Shown here: positions 11,801 through 24,430 of the stretch, piece after piece
Layout: the number at the start of each line of letters is the position of its first letter
Position numbering within the stretch: position 1 is the first letter of the stretch
Assembly: GCA_037903355.1 (NCBI GenBank)
Contig: JBAJFE010000026.1
Coordinates: forward strand, 6,572,001 to 6,636,000
DNA length: 64,000 nt
Direction of reading: 5' to 3'
From: Trichuris trichiura
Lineage: Eukaryota; Nematoda; Enoplea; Trichinellida; Trichuridae
Translations under genes and position numbers: made by a program
The notes under the pieces: model-generated
Databases searched by the model: none
What the model was told of the DNA's origin: nothing
The model's input: only the letters and a program-made list of their open reading frames with translations

Positions 11801-14800
11801 TAGTAGCAGCTTCACACAAGGCGAAACTTAATGGGAACCAACCTTCTAAAGCAAGCTTCAGGTCGATCGTGTACTGACTCCACATGGTAGCGGCGCTCAG
11901 TTGACCAATATTTAGCTCTTGCGGAAATCTAAGAATCAATAAGCAAAACTTGAGCTGAAGCAACTTCGACTGATTACTTACTGATTCAAATAGGGCGTGT
12001 ATATATTCTTGTCTTCTTCGATAACTGATATCATTAGGGCGATCATTTTGTGCCAGAATTCAACGGAATCCGTTGAAGGACCAATCTGCTCCGGGTTAAC
12101 GTTCGCCTGCGCTTGCCCACCTTCGAACTCCCTCTGAATAAGAGAGAATTGTAATTGTCAACAACAAGGAAGAACTAGCAAGACTTTACTTGAAATAGCT
12201 CATAGCAATTTTCGAACAAAAACTGATAGGTCGACTTGATGCAAGCCGTGGCGCACTCTCGTACGACCGTTGAAGCCCTGGGCGGGCTGGACAATTCCAA
12301 AACCTAACAGAGACAAGAAATCGTCAAAGCACAACGAAATAAAAGAAAGAGCGGCAGACCTTCATGCGAAAAAACGTTATCGACGTCAACAGATCGACCG
12401 TAGACTTGAGATCCTGCAGTTTGCCTATATTTGATGCAGGAAAATTATTCTACAAGAAAAGTGGATGAAGCCCAATGAGACGAAATAATTCAGCGTCATC
12501 TTGAACGCCCTACCCGATACATGGAGATGTCGATTCTCAAGCTATTATGCAGTTGATCGAGTAGTCTGACGAAACGGTCCTTTCCAAAGTTCGAAGCGGC
12601 GAAACGGTCGGACGCAGAGACGGCGGACGTAGCGGTGGTGTGTGCATAGTAAGCATTTATGTTGGCCAGCAGAGTACTTATGACTGCAGGGACACCCTGA
12701 CACATGTACTTGGTACATAAGCAAGCGAAATGAATCATCGCCTGATATATAGCTTCAATGCCGTAGCGCATGGCAAACTCGTCCACCACTTCCTGTCCAT
12801 TTTCCTCGAAGTAAACTTTCCAGGATTCATCCTACAATGTAGACGCAAAACATACATATTGTACAGAAAAAACTGCTTACCCCTCGTACGTCTGGAAGAC
12901 GCAGCTGGCCACCGTCTTTTTCGCAATAATAATGAAAGAGATGCTCATGAAGGCACGTATACTGGTCATGGTAGGGCGCCACTTTTTCTTCGCCCTTTAT
13001 TTCAACACTTATCTGCAAGCGTATAGCACCGCTGACTGCTGACTTGTCTGTTCTCTTTTCTGTAAACGCCAAACATTTATTGCAAAAGGTTACTCGCTGT
13101 CAGAAAATTTAAGGAGAATACCTAAATTGTACCAGACGTCCATTTCCCCGCTTAACGTTCGAACTTCGATTATTGTTTGACCGAGAAAGTCGTCCGACTC
13201 CCGAGTCAGCTTCTGCCTCAGCTTGCTTTTCAGATCATTATCTTCGTCCCTGCGGGAGGAATTCGAGTTGTGCGCAGAACCGAAAAGCGTAAAACAAAAT
13301 TTTACTTACCATACCCGTACCTTCACTCGATCGGTGGAATTGTGACATTCGCTGGAAGAAGCATAGCGGCTATTAGTTAAACATGCAATGGAATTTTGCG
13401 TAGGAATACTGACAAGAAGAACTGCTCGTTCCAAACAGGATTCAACTCCTGGTGAATAGTGCGCGTTCGTTTTTTCAGTTTTCCCACTTGAACGGTAACG
13501 TAGGGATCGCTCTTACCCGTTTTGTCTTTCGCGCTTAAACCTTGAGCACAAATAACTGAAAAAAAGCAAAAGCAAGAGTAAAAGGACCGCTTTATAGGGA
13601 ATGACAAGACGGGACACCTGTGATAGCTATTTTAGCGGACCATTTGGCCGTTCCTTCAAGAATGCACTGCTTAACTTGCTTCATTGCTTCGTGATGCGTT
13701 TTCTTGTCAATCGAAAACACATTCCTGAAATAAGCCGACGTACCAATGTCAAAAGAATGGACTGACTGGTATTCACCTGATTAATTCAAAAATTTCAGCT
13801 TTATTTCGCTCCTGGATTTTCATTCGATCTTTCATTGCGCATATTATGCTATGCGTACGGTCTCCGCCGCCGCTATGCTTATTGCTCTTCTCAGCAGCCC
13901 CTGAATGAGAAAAATAGCGATACGTCACATATATGAGTTAAAAAGTTCCAAAACTGACAACCCCATTTAAAGTCTCACTAATCAACGGATATAGTCCCCG
14001 TAAACAAGCCGGTAAGCGTTTGCCCCTCAGTTGTAAGCTCTGTTTGCTACTACAACAAGCTAGCAATACCAACCGGATGAAATTTAAAAGAATCGTTAAA
14101 AAAAGATTCTTTCCTCCAAGTTTGGACAAATTCTATCAGGCGCTTACCTAATTAGCATAATTGCTATTTCTGGAAAACAAACTACGATACTTGAGCATGC
14201 AAAAGATGATCAAGTAAACTTACTTTGCAAACAATCGGCGCTAAGCAAGTCCTTGCACTTCTCGTGACATTTCACGCCACACTCGGAGCAGCGAAGACCC
14301 TGTCTGGCGAGACCCCAAAGCAAACCTTCGCATTCGTAGCAATAAGTAGGAGAGGTGGCCGTCCAAATTTGAAAGTTGTGCGGTACCGAGACGGATATTG
14401 GGTAGATCAACGCTTGTATTGCCTTTCTGTACACGCGCATTTTCTTTGCAATTAAAACAAAGAATGCGATAGGCGAAAAAGCGATGCCACAATTGCCTTA
14501 CCAACTCCTCGTTGCCGAAAGTTGTTCTCGCCGCGCTAGCCAGGCCAGCCTGGGCGCGCTTGGTGGCCATTGTCTAGAAGAAAAGATGAAGCTGCACCTG
14601 AACATTACACGACAAGCATTGGCTAATTTTTTTGCCGCCTAACAGTGACAAGTGGCATGCGTTTCGGATAGTCGTACAGTAGGGAAGAAACAGTCACAAA
14701 AGATGCGGGTGCCACAAGGATAGCGTAAGTTACAAACGACAGAAACTGACAGACGCATGCAAGATAGAGACATACGATCAGTGAGTTTGTTGAAAAAGAT

Positions 14801-17800
14801 AGATTACCTTCAGCACCTAGAAAGAAACAAAAGTTGTTATGAAGAAGAAGAAGAGGAAGAAGAAACAAAAATTGATAGGAAGAGAAAAAGAATAAGAAAC
14901 GAAACACTTTTCCCTTAAATAAGTAGTTGACCGAATATCTTACCAACTCGCTAACAAGAGGAACTGACTTCTTCTTCAACAGCGTTATGTTTGGCATGGC
15001 GTCAATGCTAGTGTAAAAATTGTACGTTTTCGGGCTGCTTTCCAGCAACGACTCCTAAAAATTAATTTTCACTATTTTAAGAAAATATTGGCTCCGTAGC
15101 GCCCTACTCGTGGTCTTAGTTGTTCGCATATCTTGCGGAAGGCGGCTAACCAACGCATCTTTGCTTTGTTTAGTTCGAGCTGAGCTGAATCCGTCCTGGA
15201 ACTTCTGCAGGCAACAACTTCGGCTAAGTCCCTAATTGACTGTTCGCCTGGCTCTCCCCGTTCGGCAAACGGTACCGGAGAGGGCGCCATAACAGTTTTC
15301 TGATCTTTCGATTCAGGTGTCCCTGGGCTATGCCTACTCGTTCCTACAGGGGCAGTTTCTTCAGGACTCGCAGAATCTTTCGCGGAAACCAAACCGTTGG
15401 CAGCGCCAGCCGAAGGACCATAGGCACTTTCTAGCGATGTTTGTGAGGACAACTGTCCGACAGAAGTAGTCAAATAACTGAAAGTACATACGCAGCATTG
15501 TAAAAACGTATTTTCAATAAAGCACGTTCATTCAGTCAAAACTGTTACGCAAACATTCGTCAATGCTCTACATCGAACTTCAATCACAAGCGAGCAATTT
15601 GCATACGGACTGCATTCCTACGGTGTTGCAGACAAGTAAAAAACAAAAATCTCAAATCAAATTTGCGGGAAGGTAAAGGGCAGCGTTCTACTGAACGTTT
15701 AAAAAATAGTTAACAATTTTTCTACACATTTTTGCACGGTTAGACGAGAAGAAATGATAAGAGGTCGCATGACCAGACAGACAGCAATAACCATACAATG
15801 CATAGTCGAGCAATCGTTCATTCGCGCGTCAAGGTAACATGAAGAGAGACAATCAAGTTTAGCACTCAAGAATGAGACATTTGGACTATCTGTGCTGCAG
15901 CACAATTATTTGAACTCGAACTTATCACAAAAAGTAAAATGCTCTTCTATCAACGAATGTCAATGGCTAACATTCGACATCAAGCAAAACTAATCATGCA
16001 AGCTTTGATATCATTAATAAAACGTACAGGATTACAACGTAAACACACCGGATAATGCACTGATTAATTAAAAAGGGAAAGGCGCTGAGAAGTTGGCGAA
16101 TGTTTGACAATTTTCAGCTGTCTTTTTTCAAACCGATTTACTTAATGCTAAGTATGCAGCAAAAAAACACCAACTTAAGAATGCTAAACTTCACAAGCGC
16201 CGTTAGGAATATTAGTTAAACGCTAACGCTACGGTGACTTGAACATCACTTAACAGTCTGTATGAAATTCGATTAGGTACGCCTTTCCGTTTTCTACGTC
16301 TCAATGCTCAAATAGAGCAACCGCCAACACGTCCAGCGCAATTAAACTACCGATAAAATAACGTTTTATCAATGGAGCCATTTAAGGTAATAATGATTGC
16401 GGATACCTTGTTGGGCTAAAGAGTTTATTCCAAAAGTGCAAGCTTTTACCAAAGGTGGGACGGGCTGTCTCGAAAACTTTTAATAAAAATCTTTAAAACA
16501 ACGGGATATCCTTAACTGTTTTTTGCCACGAGAACGTCAGCCCCACTGCGAAAAGCTACACGTGCAAACTTATTTGTACTCATTTTAAAAAGTTTACTCA
16601 TTAAGCAGCCTATAGGTAAAATCATTTAATTTAAGCATCGTATTGAAAACAGCTTTGTCCGGAATTTAGAAAAAAAATCGTTAGCTGCCCTATGCCTTCA
16701 TTATAAAGGCCTTAATTCCAATAACGCCGAAAATGCCGAGATCGCTTCCCGTCTTGGGAATTAGTGAAAAATTTAGCCTATTCGCAGTGGCGTCAAAGTA
16801 ATGACAAAAAACGCAACATAACCGGCACTGGTGGACGCAATCAAGTCAAACGCCCTCGTACGGATTCTTTTCAATAATGAGGAAGTGCTCGTATGCAGTT
16901 TAACAGTTGCATATAACCAGCCAACCTCAGCGGTAGCTTTACAACAGCGTTACTTGGTGTCATCCTCGCCAACTTCTCTGCGTTAAACGGAAAACTTAAA
17001 ATAAGCACGAATAATTAAGGTGATAAAAACAATCACAGCACAGCGGAATCGATTAGTGTTGGCGAACAAAGCTCTCCGCCTTCGCGTGATCTGCACACGA
17101 TTCGCGATTGGAAGTTCAGATAAAAACGTGCTCAGGTAGCAGCGGAAAGGATGGAAGCAGTCAAGAGCAATCCTAAATTGAGGATAAGCAACATGTCAAC
17201 CTATATTTCGCACGAAGCAACTAAAGCAAAAGTTCACGAAAAGCGAGACCGCACAAGAGGAACACAGCTGAGATGCGTTGCCTACCTATTACTGATTGGC
17301 TTTTCTACGCGGGAATAATCTTCCGGAGATATTTGCCTCTTCGAACTCTTAACGTACCTGAGAAGAAAGAATTACTGCTAACTTTAATTAATGCTTAAAG
17401 AAAGGCTATCCAAAGCAGATAAGCAGAGGGACTTTTCAATTTTTATCTCAACATGAACTGACCCTTTGATAGGTGCAGTAGCTAAGACTCACTGTTTAAC
17501 AAAACTTGTTCAAGAATGCGGAAGACGACTAGCTTTAAAAAAACGTTATCGGAACACACCAATTAACAACCAACGGACATCTTTAGCGATCAAATTTCAG
17601 CATAGATAAAGTATCGTCAGAGGCGGCGAGTCGATCGAACAAAAAAATATTCGTCTCTTTTACTACCACGGAAAAAGCAGCGCAACTTACCTATCCTGCG
17701 GTCTGCTGTTATAGTACAAAGGTTCGGAATCGCTACAAGGGGACAGTCTATCATCGACTTTGTTTTCGGAAACATATGGCCTAAAAAGGAAAAAGAGCTC

Positions 17801-20800
17801 TCATACGCAATGCATACGATGCAAATCTTGCTGAACAAAAATATTGAACAACAACTCCGGCACCCAAGGGAAGCTGTAGCGCAAAAGTCGACCGAAACAA
17901 TCGATCGACAAAGGGATTCACTTCCTCCTTTCTTCGAACGGTCAAACTGCAATACACCGCCAATAGCTGCGCGCTACAATAGTTGTTAGAGTTGAAGCAA
18001 ATTTTTCAGTCAATGATGAATAGCGGCAATAAGTAATTTTCAAGACAACCAAACGTAAGCGACCATTCAGAATATGAGCGCCACCGCCCTCTGGCAGACG
18101 GCGTTGACGGAACTCTTGGTCGCCATTGACAATCTTGATTGGCTTCTTCACAGTCAATTAATTCAAATCAGCCCTTCCGCTATCGTCGGAAGTTGGAAAA
18201 ACGAAAGCGCGCTCGCTTCCCCCATAGGTAAGAGTAGACCCAACCAACAATTTGCTTTCAATGCGTTTCAACTGAAATAGAACAACGCATCCTCGAAGTT
18301 CCTACTGTCAGAAAAATTTTAAAGTTAAGAATTACTCCACCAACACATATATAGCAGTACACTCAGTCCGTTAGCTTCTGCGCGAGCGAGTGCAGGAAAT
18401 TAATTCATTTCAAATCTTAACCCGCGCTGCGGATCTTAAGACATTACCTCTGATTGAGGTTTAAGAAAGGAACTATCCTTTTCATGTATTGAACGCTATC
18501 ACGTTCGTCCCACCGTTAAAGCTACGAGTGAACGCGTGACTCTACGCGCTTTTAGATGCCATGAATTCTCTTAACTTGAAGCGGGAGGCGACTTAGAGGC
18601 CTAATTTCTATTACTAATAACTGTTGAATCAAATATCCCCGCTAAGTCGGCTAGTTATGCGTACACAGGTTGCAAGTGATGTCCTTATTGCCAATACAAG
18701 TCAGGACTGTCGTGAGCACACGTAAAAATCACAAAGTCTTTATTTGTAGGCTTTGAACCAGAGTTGTCTTTTTGACACTACTCAAATGCTAAGAATGTAA
18801 GACTATGCTCATAACAACAGCCAAAATTAAGGAAATTACGAACTGTCAAACTACAATGCTAGTACAGACTATACATAGTCTTCAAAAGATTAATAAAATT
18901 CATTTAGTAACAAAAAACCTTTTGAAAATCAACTTGGACAATCAATCTAGACGTCTACCATATTTGGGAAGGCAAACAGGTCGTGACGCTACTACAGCGC
19001 AGCTATGAGGCAGATATTGTTACGCTCCTTGCACGACTGTTGAAAATACGAACATCCCTACAGAGACGCGCTCTTCGTTTGCACTTGGGTGACACAGTTG
19101 AAAAGCTTAGTGAAAGACAAAAATACAGAGCTGCTTGCTTGAAAAAAATATTAGTAATATCATTTGACTACACTTTTCTGGACAGCGCGCTGGTTTAAAA
19201 AAAAGCACGAGTGACTACTCGTAAAGGCTACTGGCTGTCTTGCAGCAAAGCAGGCATCGACGCCTTCAAGATTAGGCGGCTGTGAACAACTTCAAACGCA
19301 AGAATGTTTCCCCCTTATGGAAATGCAAAGCATACAGCTTCTAGCCAAAACTGAGTTTATCTTAAGCATGGGGGAGCTCTGCAGTAAAGTTATCTACAAC
19401 GAACTCAATGCTTGACCGGAAGAAAACTTGTCCATCGCGTCTTCCATAAATTCACCGACTGCCCAAAGCCCATAATCGATCGCGTCAGGCTGTAACGCCC
19501 ATCAACTAGCAATACGGAAATATTCAGACAGACACAAGTGAGACTTGCAAGCAAAACGTACGCTTGGCATTTCTTTCCACTAATACTTCAATAGTTAAAA
19601 TCGACATGTCCTAACCTAACCCTTCGGAGATGCGTAAAAGGCTGCAACTTTGCCAGAAAAAGTTTACGGGCACAAAACTTCAAAAGAACTAAGATAGACA
19701 AAAATGTAACCTCGCCTCACATTTATGTAGGGCGGCTTGATCACTTCTCAAACTATCGAATGGATTTTTTCATCAATGGAAGCAATAAGAGCAGTACGGA
19801 ATAGGTTGCCTCGCCGCCTCGGCAAACTAAGTAAACGTTCAAATTATTCTAATTAGCCTAAGCGGCGCGGAGGAGAATCGAATCACCTCCCGAACTTCAA
19901 CAATGCAAAACGGCTTGCCTGTCACCTGAACTATCGCTCTACTCTTCAAGATCAATCTTTGCTCACTTTTCGTCAACCCCACACGACGTGTCAATTTACC
20001 CAACTACGCAGAAGCGCTGAATTGCGGTTAATTGAAGATCAGCCTTTCCGCTCCTTTAAAGCTAGGCAACAACAACCTAAAAAGCCCAGTGTTTCAATGG
20101 TCAATAGCTGGAAGAGCCTACTGGCATGCGGCATTGAATACGAAATAGTTCGTCAAAACATTAGCTGACGATATGAGATTTTGGTTTGGATACTCGGAAT
20201 TTTAAAAGTTTAAGCTTTTCGCGTAGGCGTAAGGACAAATAAAGCGCTTAATGCGACCGCTGGGTGTCGGAGGTGCCGTAGAAGGCTGAGAGGGCCTACT
20301 TACCGCCCTTTACTGGCTCTAAGGTTAGCTCGACGCTCGGAAGCGTTCAGACTTCGACTAAATGCGTAATCTTTTGGCAGATCGGATGCAGCACCATCTT
20401 GGTGGTCGTACAGTCCCGCCTCCTTTTCGCGCTCGTCAATTCCATCAACGGAAAGTTCAGCTACCGATGACCTCCGAGATGTTTCAACGGTAGGTCCCTT
20501 TTCAAAGGACAACTGACGGCGACTTGCCTCCAGCAAAACTTCCTTGTCTGCCGTCACATCATAGCTGTCTCCATCAAGCGGGTGCTAGAATGTACTACCT
20601 TGAAAACAAGAGCACACCGCTGTCAGCCTTACGGATTGTTCCACTCCGTTGGAGGGACCTTCACTATCCTCTCCTCCTCCTCTTCCTTTGTAGTAGGACC
20701 GCAAATGACTGTCATATTGATGAGCTGACGAGTTGTTGTGATGAACAGGAAAGGATATATCGGATGTGTAGTCGCTATCCTCTGATACGCCCGCTGCAGA

Positions 20801-23800
20801 GAATGTCAATCAGTCGCAATGATCACAGCTATTTCATCGATCGGTTTAAAAAGATAAAATGGTCCCAAAAAATATTACACGGTTTTCACTTTCAAGAGAA
20901 GACTTGCTGAAAAGCGAAACAAAAAAAAAGACAATGTCCACTGGAAAGTCGAAGAGACAAGCCAATGAACTTCGTCTAAGCTAAAACGTAAGGGAGCAAT
21001 TTGATCGACCTGCCATAGCAGGCGCTTATTCGCCGCCAACAAATGCCTGCTGGCACGGGTTAACGTTCTCGGCAATTGTAATTAAGAACACTTATTGACA
21101 ATTCAAAAAGTGCCAATAACGTCTTGACGAAGCGACCAACTTACAGCGATTGAACTGGGACCGCTTCATTTGCAATTGAGCGCAGGCTATCTGAAACGAT
21201 GCAACCGTCAGCAAAAAACCGATCGGACGACAATAAACAAATGTTCAATACAAACGGGATGGTTCGCGCCACCGCCAACAGCTGCCCTTAAAGGAACGCG
21301 CTTTTATCACCTGCGCGCAGTAGAAACTTTCGCCTAAGGAGAAGCGGAGCAGCTCAAAATACCCGCTAATCGGGATGGTTAATAATTTTGCCTTAATTAA
21401 ATCCAGTTAAATCGATAAATGGGATAGCAAAAAAAATTTTAAGTAGAAAAAAATGAAAATCTCGCTGCCAGCACAGCGGCGACGCGTCTTCGTTCAGCTT
21501 TGTCGTCATTGCATCCTGGGAAAGAAGACTAACCTGAAATTCCATTAAACAGAGAAAAACCATAAGTCGCTAAAAAGACAACTAATACATAACCACCGCG
21601 CGGAGACTGAGCCTAATGAGAATATGAATTCCAAATGGAGGGCTGATGGGCTTAGCATAAATTGATCAGCGGCCATGTTTTCTATGCCCTAAATAGTCTG
21701 AGCGCGAAAAGTGTTTATGAGACAAACATCTGACAATGGATGGGCCTAAGAAAAGTTTTCCAAAGGGAGTTCTTTTTTTTAAAAAAGACTAAAACACGAC
21801 GCTTCTTAAGCTTCCGTGAGAACGTTTCGCTTGGACAACCTTTACGCGGAGTGCAAACGCAAGGTCGTTATTGCTGCAATGCATACTTAAACACAGTACG
21901 GAACAGAGTTGACCAATAAGCAACTAAGTTATTCCGTCATACATACGCATTAAGAAAACTCGGAAAAGAGAGGTGTTGCAAAATCGCGACTGAGCATACG
22001 GAGTTATCACCTTTCTAGCGGAGGGCATTTCATGAATATTATATCGAAGACAACGACGAATCCGTTAACTTTGAAGTTAATGCATTTTTACTTTAAATCT
22101 TGAAAAATATGGACTTTAAAACCGATTAAAAAATCGCATGAGATGAATGTTGAACAGTAGTTCATCTGCAAGTTGCTGTTAGCAAGGCGCCAACCAGACT
22201 GTCAATCATCATCCGCTTCGCGATGAAGCGATTGTTACCAGTGCAGTTCGTAATGTATTGCATACTGGAACTTCTTCTACCGCCAAGGGACGAACGCGAA
22301 GAAAAACACTATAAAGAACGCTACACAAAGCCGCCTAAAAAATGCCCTTTCTTACGACTGCCCAAAGACAAGTTGGAAAAAAGTGGCTGGACGAACTGGT
22401 AGGCCATTTCAGCCCACAAGTAGAAAACAGGACGACTTCAAGCGGTTCACTCACATGCGCTTAAGCTAATTCGCGTGGTGCAATGGACTACTCAACAAAG
22501 GCGCAACGACATCGGATACTGCCTACCGACTAGGCTAAGATTGATTTGATTGATTCAGTTACTTCCCGTCAGCGTTCCTTTTTCTTCTTAGCCAAATCTC
22601 CAAACAGTAAAGGGTCATTCAAATTGGTAAAGAACAAGAAATAAAACCGCACTCCATTGCCAAAGATGCCTACAGTCACTAGGCTATCCTTGCAACGGAG
22701 AGCAGCTTTAAGCTGACGAATGAGCGAGCGGCTGAACGAAGAAAAAATTTAAATACACAAGCGTTGCGTAATGGCACATTGCAAAAAGATATTCATTTCA
22801 CTTATTGCAGGTCGATTCAAGCTAATCGACCAAAAGGGGAATTAAAGGCGGATGACGGCAGCCAGTGGGCCCAAAAGATGGGTTCAAATTTCAATAGTTC
22901 ACCTCCTCGTCCATTTGATTGAGCGCTTCCAGCTTGTGCTGCAAAATTTTGGCCTCCTCCGAATCGAACTCTGCAAGCAACGTTCAATCATTGCGCGCGC
23001 GCGCGCCGGAAGAACGAAGATTGCTCCACTTTCGCCTTACCCAACGGTAGCTCGAAGCGGACGTCCGCCAGCAGTTGGTTTCCGGTCGGTCCGCGATGAC
23101 CAACCACTTCGCCATTTTTAGTTTCCAATTCGGCGAACAATTGCAACCACTTTCCCGGCCCAACCTAAGCAGACATGAAATGCTATTTAAATTAGCAAAT
23201 CTAATGTTTAAAATATTTTAAAAAAATAACATCTAATTTGCATAGCTACGAGAACTACTAACAAAGGAGGCCGACGACCGCGCCAGCTTCAAGCTTGTTA
23301 GCTCATTTATGGTACAAGGACATAGGCTCAATCGAAACGCTAACGCGCCGAACGAGCTTTCAACTCTCTTAAGGGAATTGGTATGCAAGCAATCACGGCA
23401 TTCTTCACTTTAGCCAAAGTGCCATTTATATTCTTCTTTCTGAAAAGTTTCGACAAGGCGACAAGCAACGGCCGGTTGCAACTTATTAAAATTGAGTTTC
23501 CTCATTGGCAAAGCGCTGCGCGTGATGTCTACTGGGTACAGAAATGACAAAACAGCCTACCATGTTCGAATAATGCACCGAACTGAGAGGCATGAAGTGT
23601 ACGCCGGTCATTTTGTCCCATAGGACTCCGCGATTCCACAGTTCGATTATTAGGCCCAGATCGAGACGTTCGGTTTCGCTGGAAAAAAAAGAGAGACAGA
23701 GAGGGAGAATAGCATTGCCATACATAAAGTTTCCCCTTTCGACATAAGGCAATCAATAAAACTAACAAGATGAATTCCTGCTCCCAACATGGTTCCTTGC

Positions 23801-24430
23801 CCTTCACCGAAACCGTGGTCGACTTCACATTTTGCAATTTCAACGTCACGTACGTGTGAAGCTCGTCTGAAATATGAAACGCAAATCAGTATCATTTCAG
23901 TTAAATAGGGTGCTAATTCTGCTACATTCATTCAACAACGTAACAATACAATGCTCAGGATAGATGAATAAGAAAAGAAGAGCGCGAGGCGCTTGCTTTC
24001 AATGAACATGTTTACTTGATGCAGCCATCAGTAGCCCGTGAGATAGGCTGTCTCAATAAAGTAAACATCAAGGATAAGAAAGCAATCGATCAATAGCCCA
24101 TTCTTGCCCCATCAGGCCATGGGTTATCCCTGAAGCAGCTGTCAGCTTTTGATGGTAAACCCATTCTTCCGCTTTAAGTCGCAGTGTGAACTAATTAAAT
24201 ACGACTTGATCAAGACGACATTCAGCTATTGAGATGCAGCTGCCAACTGGAAAATGGCAAACGTACTCGCAACACAACAAAATCCCGTTGTGCATGCATG
24301 CGTATGTATCTTTGTCGGTTACGTTACGACAGTTTAAATGACCTAAGCTTTACTTATACAGAAAAAAATAATTGTAAATAAAAACTGTGCAGCAACTCAC
24401 CGGCGGAGCCTTGCAGTAGTGCCTTCTTCA
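8862..24430 (-). CDS. unc-13: UNC-13/Munc13 synaptic vesicle priming protein, long isoform with C2A
   Basis: UNC-13 primes synaptic vesicles by opening syntaxin; it responds to diacylglycerol and Ca2+. Exons, 5' to 3' on the minus strand: 24401-24430, 23767-23866, 23561-23678, 23041-23164, 22903-22970, gap, 20633-20793, 20304-20584, 15108-15477, 14944-15054, 14502-14573, 14224-14443, 13777-13900, 13618-13724, 13414-13555, 13310-13351, 13122-13249, 12881-13059, 12514-12831, 12360-12449, 12190-12303, 11982-12133, 11843-11928, 11174-11300, 11028-11124, 10825-10968, 10692-10769, 10465-10631, 10206-10404, 9928-10146, 9487-9865, 9268-9427, 8862-9201. Domains: C2A (24430-22903), a low-complexity linker, C1 (14224-14443, all His/Cys zinc ligands present), C2B (13618-13122, Asp-bearing loops such as KSDPY and WDEDND), MUN (about 13059-9865), C2C (9427-8862). 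About 1,680 codons are assigned. All phases close except between 22903 and 20793, so at least one exon is missing there. The first coding exon lies upstream and was not found. Confidence 0.95.
15478..20303 (-). other. Large intron of unc-13 (4.8 kb)
   Basis: The flanking exons join in phase (CG|T codon), so this is intron in the long form. Every other resolved intron 3' of it is below 550 nt. In other animals, internal promoters of this gene give isoforms lacking C2A (established for the family). That this intron houses such a promoter is only inference. A minus-strand open frame at 17942-18157 has no recognised similarity. Confidence 0.5.
20794..22902 (-). other. Unresolved unc-13 interval with at least one missing exon
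   Basis: The exon at 22903-22970 ends in phase 0 while the exon at 20633-20793 must be entered in phase 1. A coding exon with non-multiple-of-three length must therefore lie between them, or a boundary is wrong. The open frame 20875-21075 is a weak candidate. This interval corresponds to the divergent linker after C2A, where similarity cannot guide the eye. Confidence 0.5.
22993..23007. repeat. (GC)n tract
   Basis: A short run of alternating G and C, about 14 bases, lies inside the 70-nt intron between the last two C2A-region exons of unc-13. Confidence 0.9.

Noticed and set aside
19610..19625. CCTAACCTAACCC telomere-like run
   Set aside because: Too short and not the TTAGGC unit; likely chance.
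22470..22550. tRNA-like A-box-looking sequence on the minus strand
   Set aside because: No matching B box and no cloverleaf could be drawn.
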